From Erysipelotrichia bacterium (GTDB lineage Bacteria > Bacillota_I > Bacilli_A > Erysipelotrichales > Erysipelotrichaceae): a stretch of 5,253 nucleotides of DNA. The position numbers and the translations under genes were made by a program. This document shows, one piece after another, positions 1 to 5,160 of the stretch. The notes beneath the pieces are model-generated. The model saw nothing but the letters and a program-made list of their open reading frames with translations, did not search any database and was not told where the DNA came from. Location of the stretch: positions 1 to 5,253 of the forward strand of contig SABF01000131.1 in the NCBI GenBank assembly GCA_009929095.1. Direction: 5' to 3'. Each line of letters begins with the position of its first letter. Position 1 is the stretch's first letter.

Positions 1-982
1 CGCCGGTATCCATCAGCATGGGAATATAGGCAGTCAACACCACATAGGCACTGAGCGCATTTTCATAAGTGGTAATTATCCTTCCGGTAAATGTCGCAGA
101 GATCATCAGCAGAAGGAGCCATGGAAATCGCTTTTTCCATGTTTCAAATACACTGGTCTTCAGGTATGCACGGTCACCAGGAATAATAGCGGCCATCTTT
201 TCCATATCCTCAGTGGTCTCTTTTTCCATAATATCCATGACGTCATCAACAGTAATGATGCCGACCAGTCTTAACTCAGTGTCTACTACAGGCATGGCTG
301 TAAGGTCATATTTCTTAAATTGATTTGCTACCTTTTCTTCATCCTCTGAGGTACTGCAGCTGATCACATCACGATCCATCAGATCAGAAATGTTGTCTTC
401 CGGGTTGCTGAATACAAGATGTCTTAAAGAAACTGCACCAAGCAGAATCCTTTTACTGTCCAGCACATAGCAGCAGTCAGCAGTCTCGCAATCCATTTTC
501 AGACTGCGGATGCGATCAAGTGCCTGTCCAACAGTCATATTTTCTTTCAGATCCACAAACTCAACGGTCATAACAGAACCGGCGGAGTCATCCTTGTAGC
601 GCAGCAGATGATTGATGTCCTGTCGTGTATCCGGCCTTGCATTGGCAAGAATCTTTCGTACGACATTTGCCGGCATTTCCTCTAGAAGATCTGCGGCATC
701 ATCCGAGTAAAGATTATCGATTACAACACCTGCCTCTTTCTCGGAAAGAGAATTAATAATATACTGCTGACTATCTGGCTCCATTTGTGAAAATACATCT
801 GTTGCAAGTTCTTTCGGAAAAATCCGAAACATTTTCAGCATGTCTTCATCTTCCATGCTGTCCAAAATTTCGGCTATATCTGATTCATTCATTCCAGCTG
901 CTTTTTCGCGCAGTATTGAATACTGGCGACCGTTTAAAAGATCTCGGAACTCCTTGAGTTCCTGAATGTTCTTTTCTTCCAT
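1..982 (-). CDS. mgtE: Magnesium transporter MgtE, N-terminal 327 residues (cut by window edge)
   Basis: MgtE is a homodimeric Mg2+ channel of the cytoplasmic membrane whose cytosolic domains sense Mg2+ and gate the pore. I translated the frame by hand; it stays open from the start to the window edge. Seen: a helical N domain (about 1-130) with DDAADLLEEMP at 94-104, then AGSVMT at 134-139; a first CBS domain (about 135-195) and a second (about 200-255) ending GIITVDDVMDIMEKE; a plug-helix region (about 260-285); and TM1 with PWLLLLMISATFTG at 287-300. The last residues, YIPMLMDTG (319-327), are the beginning of the family's pore motif. Family members are about 450 residues, so roughly a quarter, including most of the membrane domain, is missing. 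The start is fixed by AAAGGAG at 990-996, 7 nt upstream, and by two in-frame TAA codons just before it. It has its own candidate promoter and an overlapping leader frame. Confidence 0.96.
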   Translation of the reverse strand, partial: MEEKNIQELKEFRDLLNGRQYSILREKAAGMNESDIAEILDSMEDEDMLKMFRIFPKELATDVFSQMEPDSQQYIINSLSEKEAGVVIDNLYSDDAADLLEEMPANVVRKILANARPDTRQDINHLLRYKDDSAGSVMTVEFVDLKENMTVGQALDRIRSLKMDCETADCCYVLDSKRILLGAVSLRHLVFSNPEDNISDLMDRDVISCSTSEDEEKVANQFKKYDLTAMPVVDTELRLVGIITVDDVMDIMEKETTEDMEKMAAIIPGDRAYLKTSVFETWKKRFPWLLLLMISATFTGRIITTYENALSAYVVLTAYIPMLMDTG

Positions 983-1047
983 GGCAATTCTCCTTTATTA
1001 GTGATTTTCATGTTGTTACGCAAAGGTATTTGACTGCCTGATTCCAT
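934..1047 (-). CDS. Possible leader peptide (37 codons) overlapping the mgtE start
   Basis: This short frame starts 65 nt upstream of the mgtE start, is out of frame with it and ends at TAA (936-934), 49 nt past the first base of mgtE. Its ribosome binding site, AAAGGAGGTGG at 1053-1063 with 8 nt between GGAGG and ATG, is complementary to about ten bases of the 16S rRNA 3' end and is stronger than that of mgtE. The peptide begins MESGSQIPLRNNMKITNKGE and ends in a basic stretch with no recognisable domain. It lies about 29 nt after the predicted transcription start, where a regulatory leader peptide would be expected. Known leader peptides control other Mg2+ transporter genes (mgtL of enterobacterial mgtA), but I see no sequence homology and infer the role only from position. 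It could also be a chance frame behind a real but non-productive ribosome site. Confidence 0.45.
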   Translation of the reverse strand: MESGSQIPLRNNMKITNKGELPWKKRTFRNSRSSEIF

Positions 1048-1072
1048 GAAAACCACCTCCTTTCGAACTGCC

Positions 1073-1108
1073 CTATGTAGACATTCTACCTGTTATCTGA
1101 CTATGTAG
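1073..1108 (-). repeat. Direct repeat CTACATAG flanking the mgtE -10 box
   Basis: CTACATAG occurs at 1101-1108, overlapping the -35 hexamer, and again at 1073-1080, at the predicted transcription start; the copies are 28 bp apart. Each copy is itself a near-palindrome (CTA-CA-TAG). Between them GTAGA and TCTAC form a short inverted repeat (GTAGA-ATG-TCTAC, 1077-1089). The placement suits a repressor operator, but no regulator is identified. Confidence 0.35.
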
Positions 1109-1111
1109 CAA
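1083..1111 (-). promoter_or_regulatory. Candidate sigma-A promoter of mgtE
   Basis: On the minus strand TTGCTA (1106-1111, 4/6 of the -35 consensus) is followed after exactly 17 bp by TAGAAT (1083-1088, 5/6 of the -10 consensus). Transcription would start near 1076, about 94 nt before mgtE, and would include the leader frame at 1047. No terminator separates yitT from this promoter, so mgtE may also receive read-through. Confidence 0.6.
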
Positions 1112-1152
1112 ACAGATATGAACTAAATGAGGAAAATGCCCCTAATATCCAG

Positions 1153-2016
1153 TTATTCCAATGGCTTTTGATAATAATTGCCAATAATTCGTTCGACACT
1201 GTTAAGTGTAATAAATGCGTGAGGATCTAGTTCATGTATCGTATCAACAACCTGTTTCAGCTGATATGTGTTAATAGTAATCAAAAGAAGCCAGTGCGGT
1301 TTATCTGTATATCCACCTTCGCACGGAATCTTGGTAATGCCATGACGGCATGTTTTGAAGACTCCCTGACATATTTCTTCAGGCATATTGGTTACGACAT
1401 CTACTCTGGTCAGCTTGTATCGCTGATGCATGGTATTTACAACCTGAGTGGAAACAAACTGAAATATGATGGAATAGAGTGCACGGTTCCATCCGAACAG
1501 CAGACCTGCAACGGTAAGTATGGTAGCGTTCGCAGCCATGATGTAATTCCATGTTGGCATATTGTATTTCATGGAAAGATAGATTGCAATAAAATCAGTG
1601 CCTCCGGAGCTTGCATTGTTGCGCAATGCAATTCCAATTGCGAAACCATTGAAAAGACCGCCAAATACTGCCAAAAGAAGTTCATCGTTGGTTATAGCTA
1701 CAGAAGGTATTACAGCAGTAAACAGAGATGCCAGCGAATACCATAGTATGGAATAGATCACGAATTTATGACCGATTTTCTTCCAGATAAAAAGTGTGGT
1801 AATTACATTCAGGGAAAAATATAAAACTGAAAATGAAACTGAAATATTGAAATACTGGAGCATTGCCATACTGAGAAGTCTTGATACTCCTGAATATCCG
1901 CCTGGAAATAGATTGCCGGAATGAACAAAAGTTACAAACCCAAAAGAATATATCAATGCAGAAAACGTAATCATTCCAACACAAATAATATCTTTTTTCT
2001 CAAATTTCATTGTCAT
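1153..2016 (-). CDS. YitT-family membrane protein with C-terminal DUF2179
   Basis: An integral membrane protein of 287 residues, the usual length for the YitT family, whose biochemical role is not established. About five or six membrane segments are visible (roughly 10-31, 57-78, 85-106, 112-131, 157-175 and perhaps 178-194). Family hallmarks are NLFPGGYSGVSRLL (35-48) and ALRNNASSGGTDFIAIYL (130-147). The soluble C-terminus (about 204-282) is a DUF2179 domain of PII-like fold with VDVVTNMPEEI, RHGITKI, GGYTDKP and the near-invariant DPHAF (264-268). The start at 2016 is preceded by AGGGG with 9 nt spacing; an ATG at 2010 is an alternative. The start overlaps the end of rmuC by 17 nt, which implies one transcript and probably translational coupling. 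I assign no gene symbol because paralogues of this family are common and not separable by eye. Confidence 0.93.
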   Translation of the reverse strand: MTMKFEKKDIICVGMITFSALIYSFGFVTFVHSGNLFPGGYSGVSRLLSMAMLQYFNISVSFSVLYFSLNVITTLFIWKKIGHKFVIYSILWYSLASLFTAVIPSVAITNDELLLAVFGGLFNGFAIGIALRNNASSGGTDFIAIYLSMKYNMPTWNYIMAANATILTVAGLLFGWNRALYSIIFQFVSTQVVNTMHQRYKLTRVDVVTNMPEEICQGVFKTCRHGITKIPCEGGYTDKPHWLLLITINTYQLKQVVDTIHELDPHAFITLNSVERIIGNYYQKPLE

Positions 2017-3124
2017 GAACAGAATCCCCTATCTCATCAAATTTCACGGCACTGACATCAGCGAAACGTGAATGAATCTTCTCGAATGTAGTTTCGAGAG
2101 AGTGAATATCCTGATTGGTTCTCTGGAAATCAGATGACACTTGGCGGAAACGTTTTTCAAAACGTTCAAATTCCAAGCTCAGCTTTGCATATTCCTTCTG
2201 GATGTCTTCAACCCTGTCATTTCGCTCCTGACCAAGATAGATTGCTCTGATTGCGGTAAGATATGCCATCAATGTTGTTGGTGAAACAATATATACGTTT
2301 CGCTGATAAGAGTATTGAATAATATCATCAAAATGCCCATATATTTCGGCGAATACTGCTTCTGCCGGTACAAACATATAGGCTAATTCCGCAGTCTCAG
2401 GCGGGCTGATGTATTTATCTGCAATATCTGAAATGTGTTTTTTTACGTCTTTGCAGAAAACATTGCGATACGCATCAGTATACGTTTTAGAGAGAGAAGA
2501 ATCCATCATGCGATTGTAGTTTTCCAGTGGAAATTTCGAATCTATGCAGATCAGACCAAGCGGTTTTGGTGAAACAATCACTGCATCTGCAATTGCACCG
2601 GATGAAAGATGATACTGTTTTCGCCATCTTTGATCATTGGTGCCAAATACCTGTTCAAGAAGCGAATAAAGCTCTACTTCACCGTAGGTACCTCTTGTTT
2701 TCTTATCAATCAGTACACTCTGAAGCGAATTTATACTGGAACTAAGCTGCTGCAGGCTTTCCTGTGTTTTGGTAATTCTTTCCATTTCTTCTTTCATCGC
2801 GGCAAAGGAACTGCCTGTTTTTTCAAATCCGCGAAGCAGTGAATCATTCATTCTTGCATCAAGACGTTCCATCTGAGCAGCGCTTGACTGACTCATTCGC
2901 ATTAACTCTGCTCTGACAGTATCTTCAAGTCCATTCTGATAAGCAAGCATTTGACCATTGAGATGCTGCTGAAAATCAGCCTGTTTTTCGGACTCACTAT
3001 CGGAATGTTCCTGCATGATTTTACGAATGGATGCCTGCTGATTCAGATTTGCATTTCGAAAAATCAGTACAGAAACAAGTACTGAAAGTATAACTGCAGC
3101 TGCAGCAAGCATTATTTCATTCAT
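2000..3124 (-). CDS. rmuC: RmuC-family DNA recombination-limiting protein
   Basis: RmuC was named in E. coli for limiting recombination at inverted repeats; the family is thought to contain a PD-(D/E)XK-like nuclease fold. Seen in the 374 residues: an N-terminal membrane anchor (about 4-22), a long helical, coiled-coil-like region (25-140), the family block GTYGEVELYSLLEQVF (145-160), the putative active-site segments AIADAVIV (177-184) and ICIDSKFPLENY (192-203), then YMFVPAEAVFAEI (249-261), VYIVSPTTLMAYLTAIRAIY (277-296), and a second coiled coil (305-355). I chose the ATG at 3124 rather than the in-frame one at 3136 because GAGG at 3131-3134 lies 6 nt before it, whereas 3136 has no ribosome site. 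It overlaps the comK-like gene by 8 nt and yitT by 17 nt. An inverted repeat covers its start. Confidence 0.94.
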   Translation of the reverse strand: MNEIMLAAAAVILSVLVSVLIFRNANLNQQASIRKIMQEHSDSESEKQADFQQHLNGQMLAYQNGLEDTVRAELMRMSQSSAAQMERLDARMNDSLLRGFEKTGSSFAAMKEEMERITKTQESLQQLSSSINSLQSVLIDKKTRGTYGEVELYSLLEQVFGTNDQRWRKQYHLSSGAIADAVIVSPKPLGLICIDSKFPLENYNRMMDSSLSKTYTDAYRNVFCKDVKKHISDIADKYISPPETAELAYMFVPAEAVFAEIYGHFDDIIQYSYQRNVYIVSPTTLMAYLTAIRAIYLGQERNDRVEDIQKEYAKLSLEFERFEKRFRQVSSDFQRTNQDIHSLETTFEKIHSRFADVSAVKFDEIGDSVHDNEI

Positions 3125-3680
3125 AATCTGCCTCATGAAGCAGATTATGTACTACCGGAACTACATTGTTCAGTTTTACCTGATCTAAAAATGATTCACA
3201 GCGCTTCATTTGCAGTTTAATGCTTCGATAGCTGACAGCAATAATTCTCGTTGAACCATCAATAAATCTCAGCAGAGTAAAGCCATTGCAGTCCTTATAG
3301 GTAAACACACTTTGGTAGCATATCCAAATATTACTGGAATGCTTCAGTCCATAAATCGGAAAGTAGATCAGTCTTGAATACTCGCTTATCAGGCATGGTA
3401 CTTTTACTCTTACACCAGTTAAATGCATAAAAGCATCTGTTCTCCCGCGCAGACTGGAGCCAGATTCCATGCACCATCTGTTCAGAAAATTAATTGGCAG
3501 TTCCTTGCACTTCACTACTACCTCATTGGCATAGCGAAGAGATGATCCGCTGATTTTTGGCATTCCTTCAATCAGATAAGGCCAATGATTGGGAACTAAA
3601 GCGGACTCATGCACCTGCATTGTTCCAACCGGAACTGTTTTATCTGCCATGCAGATTGAGATATGAGTCTCATTCTTCAT
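3117..3680 (-). CDS. ComK-like competence transcription factor family protein
   Basis: ComK of Bacillus subtilis (192 aa) is the master activator of DNA-uptake genes. This 187-residue protein matches the ComK core by eye: FLNRWCMESGSSLRGR (65-80) corresponds to the ComK stretch with CRFFGSSYAGR; VKVPCLISEYSRLIYFP (92-108) to KPPIMVDPSNQIFLFP; W119 to the tryptophan in CGWISH; and FIDGSTRIIAVSYRSIKLQMKR (139-160) to FSNGKTMELPISYNSFENQVYR. The alignment is from memory, not a search. The frame is open up to 3728, but I start at the ATG at 3680, which overlaps the end of the preceding small gene by 11 nt and gives the family's usual length; no clear ribosome site is visible for either, so translation is probably coupled. 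It is followed by rmuC with an 8-nt overlap. Whether it controls competence here or another DNA-related programme cannot be told from the window. I saw no ComK box (AAAA-N5-TTTT) in the regions I scanned. Confidence 0.8.
   Translation of the reverse strand: MKNETHISICMADKTVPVGTMQVHESALVPNHWPYLIEGMPKISGSSLRYANEVVVKCKELPINFLNRWCMESGSSLRGRTDAFMHLTGVRVKVPCLISEYSRLIYFPIYGLKHSSNIWICYQSVFTYKDCNGFTLLRFIDGSTRIIAVSYRSIKLQMKRCESFLDQVKLNNVVPVVHNLLHEADYE
3122..3149 (-). promoter_or_regulatory. Perfect 10-bp hairpin masking the rmuC start codon
   Basis: In the minus-strand RNA the arm at 3140-3149 (CATAATCTGC) pairs perfectly with the arm at 3122-3131 (GCAGATTATG) around an 8-nt loop. The rmuC ATG (3122-3124) is the end of the second arm, and its GAGG ribosome site lies in the loop and first stem base. 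The whole structure sits within the last codons of the comK-like gene, whose translating ribosomes would open it. There is no following T-run, so it is not a terminator. Confidence 0.6.
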
Positions 3681-3870
3681 AGTACGGACCGGAGCTGTCT
3701 TCTTTATCTTCATCATCCGCGTCATCATAATAGCGATAGTATTTTTCTTCCAGTTGTTTCATAACCTCAGCATGATGCTCGACGCTGACCTGATACAGCA
3801 AATAAATGCCGATTACGGCAAACAATGCGACTGCTGCAACAGATAAAAAATCACTTATTGATTCAAGCAT
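3670..3870 (-). CDS. Small single-pass membrane protein with acidic tail, unknown function
   Basis: I do not recognise this 66-residue protein. It has one hydrophobic segment (about 8-29, FLSVAAVALFAVIGIYLLYQVS), a short linker with basic residues (K38, K43, R46), then YYRYY (44-48) and a strongly acidic tail with ten D/E among the last 18 residues, ending PYYEE. The charge pattern suggests that the tail faces the cytoplasm, an inference from the positive-inside rule. There is no signal-peptidase or lipobox motif. It is the first gene after a good promoter, about 19 nt from the predicted transcript start, with GGTGA at about 9 nt as a modest ribosome site. Its 3' end overlaps the comK-like gene by 11 nt, so the two are probably made together; the acidic tail could interact with the basic regulator, but nothing in the sequence proves it. 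Confidence 0.8.
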   Translation of the reverse strand: MLESISDFLSVAAVALFAVIGIYLLYQVSVEHHAEVMKQLEEKYYRYYDDADDEDKEDSSGPYYEE

Positions 3871-3895
3871 AGATGTTCACCGTCTTTCAATAAAC

Positions 3896-3924
3896 ATTCT
3901 AAGATAATAATCTTTCTTTGTCTA
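3896..3924 (-). promoter_or_regulatory. Candidate sigma-A promoter of the membrane protein-comK-like-rmuC-yitT operon
   Basis: On the minus strand TAGACA (3919-3924, 5/6 of the -35 consensus) is followed after 17 bp by TAGAAT (3896-3901, 5/6 of the -10 consensus). The TAG of the -35 is also the trmL stop codon. Transcription would start near 3889, leaving a leader of about 19 nt. The same -10 with the following bases, TAGAATGT, occurs in the mgtE promoter. This is the best promoter in the window. Confidence 0.7.
3901..3914. promoter_or_regulatory. AT-rich dyad in the promoter spacer
   Basis: AAGAT-AATA-ATCTT is a perfect 5-bp inverted repeat lying between the -35 and -10 hexamers and touching the last base of the -10. 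This position suits an operator at which a dimeric protein would block or reshape the promoter. In such AT-rich DNA a 5-bp dyad can arise by chance. Confidence 0.3.
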
Positions 3925-4431
3925 ACGTACCAGAAAGTCTTTTCCCTTCAGTGTTTCTGTACGTGAAAGTCCAGGATACCCAAGCTGATCCAGTGCTTCG
4001 TACACACATAAAGCAACACAGTTGGAAAGATTGAGACTGCGTGCTCCTTCACGCATGGGTATTCTCATGCATTGATCAAGATTGTTTCTTAAAATTTCTT
4101 TGGGAATTCCGGTGCTCTCTTTTCCGAATACAAGATAAATTTCTTCATTCTGATGAGCAGAAAAATCAAATTCGGAAGGAGTCTTGAATCCATATCTGGT
4201 CACAAAAGTAAACCAGCCATGATTAACCGAGAGAAAAACATTCCAGTCATGATAAACGTGATACTCAAGATCCTGAATATAGTCCATGCCTGCTCGTTTC
4301 AGATGCGCCTCATCGAGATAAAAGCCGAGCGGTTCAATTAAGTGAAGTCTGCAGTCAAATGCAGCACATGTCCTCATAATATTTCCGGTATTGGCTGGGA
4401 TTTCAGGTTCATATAAAACCACATTAATCAT
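3922..4431 (-). CDS. trmL: tRNA (cytidine/uridine-34 2'-O)-methyltransferase TrmL
   Basis: TrmL is a small SPOUT-fold methyltransferase that uses S-adenosylmethionine to methylate the 2'-O of the wobble nucleotide in certain leucine tRNAs. The 169 residues carry all three SpoU motifs: PEIPANTGNIMRTCAAF (9-25), with the N and R of motif 1; VFGKESTGIP (101-110), motif 2; and MREGARSLNLSNCVALCVYEA (126-146), motif 3, which forms the trefoil knot and cofactor pocket. This is the minimal SpoU architecture without an added RNA-binding domain, as expected for TrmL/YibK (about 155-170 aa). An in-frame ATG at 4452 would add seven residues, but 4431 gives the family's normal N-terminus and a 4-nt ATGA overlap with the lit stop, so coupling to lit is likely. 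No terminator follows; the stop codon is part of the next promoter. Confidence 0.95.
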   Translation of the reverse strand: MINVVLYEPEIPANTGNIMRTCAAFDCRLHLIEPLGFYLDEAHLKRAGMDYIQDLEYHVYHDWNVFLSVNHGWFTFVTRYGFKTPSEFDFSAHQNEEIYLVFGKESTGIPKEILRNNLDQCMRIPMREGARSLNLSNCVALCVYEALDQLGYPGLSRTETLKGKDFLVR

Positions 4432-5105
4432 AGTATCATCTTCTTTCGCCATGGCTGGCAGATTGCTGCTCCCGCTGCAGCGGAGATTGCAGTAAATATC
4501 ATGATGATTCGCATGACCAGATCAAAGAAGAATACATCAGGGAACATGTTGATCATGATGCTCGTGGCCGGGTCGAGAAGCCAGAGATCGTTGCGGAAGA
4601 AAAGCAGGTGGAACGAGATCCAGAAGGAGTTGAAGTCCAGAAGCACCCAGACGCCGACCGCGAGGAGCAGCGCGCCGAAGAGAAGCGCGGCGTTGCGGTA
4701 GCACCGGGCGAAAAACGAGAGCCGCCGTTCCTTCGCAGCAAAAAGGAGAAGCAGGACGGCTGCCGCCGTCAGGGCGAAGGCGAGCTTTTCATAGAGCATC
4801 CAGCCCTGGAACAGCGCCGCCACGTCCACCATGTGGGCGCGTTCGCGGAGATTGAAGACCTGCCGCTCGGCATGGCCCACCGTGGCGGAAACGTCCAGGT
4901 CGGGGACGTCGCCCTTCATGTAGAGCAGCAGGCGCTCGGTAGCCGCCATGAGGTCCTCCTGACTCATGCCGATGTCCCCGGCGGTGCCGAGCTTGGCGTA
5001 CTCGGTTTCGTAAAAGTTCAGGTCCATGACGACACCCTCGGCGCAGGCAAAGACCAGCGCGAGAGTAAAGAAGAAAAACACGGCGGTGCAGAGGACTTTT
5101 TTCAT
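4428..5105 (-). CDS. lit: Lit-like lipoprotein intramolecular transacylase (TIGR01906/DUF1461 membrane protein)
   Basis: Lit moves a fatty acyl chain from the lipid part of a lipoprotein to its N-terminal cysteine, giving lyso-form lipoproteins. The 225 residues have four membrane segments (about 4-22, 104-124, 138-157 and 191-214) with an extracytoplasmic loop between the first two. Family motifs seen are FNLRERAHMVDV (84-95, with H91), DFNSFWISFHLLFFRNDLWLLDP (157-179, with H166) and INMFP (185-189). I infer that H91 and H166 are the conserved histidines implicated in catalysis. The start at 5105 has AGGAAG at 5112-5117; the frame could extend to 5138, but the MKK start gives a normal first membrane segment. 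Codons up to about P189 (near 4541) mostly end in G or C; the remaining 36 codons increasingly end in A or T like the neighbours, so the gene looks mosaic. Family membership is fairly secure; the enzymatic activity is inferred. Confidence 0.85.
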   Translation of the reverse strand: MKKVLCTAVFFFFTLALVFACAEGVVMDLNFYETEYAKLGTAGDIGMSQEDLMAATERLLLYMKGDVPDLDVSATVGHAERQVFNLRERAHMVDVAALFQGWMLYEKLAFALTAAAVLLLLFAAKERRLSFFARCYRNAALLFGALLLAVGVWVLLDFNSFWISFHLLFFRNDLWLLDPATSIMINMFPDVFFFDLVMRIIMIFTAISAAAGAAICQPWRKKMIL

Positions 5106-5121
5106 GGGAGACTTCCTTTCC

Positions 5122-5160
5122 GGCGCGCTGCCGTACAAAGCGTCCTACGGGGAGCGCGCC
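5122..5160. repeat. Long GC-rich hairpin just upstream of the lit ribosome site
   Basis: GGCGCGCT (5122-5129) pairs perfectly with AGCGCGCC (5153-5160), and inside it CCGTA (5131-5135) pairs with TACGG (5146-5150), leaving a 10-nt loop and a small 1x2 internal bulge. It ends 5 nt before the lit ribosome site on the minus strand. There is no T-run on either side, so it is not an ordinary intrinsic terminator; a leader structure or a dispersed intergenic repeat are both possible. Confidence 0.5.

Noticed and set aside
69..323. 84-codon plus-strand open frame
   Set aside because: It is antisense to the second CBS domain and plug region of mgtE and has no ribosome site or recognisable product.
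983..1152. M-box (Mg2+) riboswitch before mgtE
   Set aside because: The predicted leader is only about 94 nt, shorter than an M-box, and I could not see the characteristic conserved segments or a terminator.
1112..1152. Terminator between yitT and mgtE
   Set aside because: Only a 3-4 bp stem can be drawn around AGGGGCATTTTCCT and no T-run follows a stable stem.
1234..1746. 170-codon plus-strand open frame
   Set aside because: It lies antisense inside the YitT-family gene, its product is not recognisable and is rich in cysteine and histidine as expected of a shadow frame; the minus-strand product shows clear family motifs.
3681..3728. Longer N-terminus of the ComK-like protein (start at 3728)
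   Set aside because: It would overlap the small membrane gene by nearly 60 nt, has no ribosome site, and the added residues are the antisense-free readthrough of an acidic-tail coding region in another frame.
4501..4741. Overlapping open frames of 62-66 codons on both strands
   Set aside because: Both lie inside lit in other frames; GC-rich DNA lacks stops, and the products are low-complexity R/S/A-rich.
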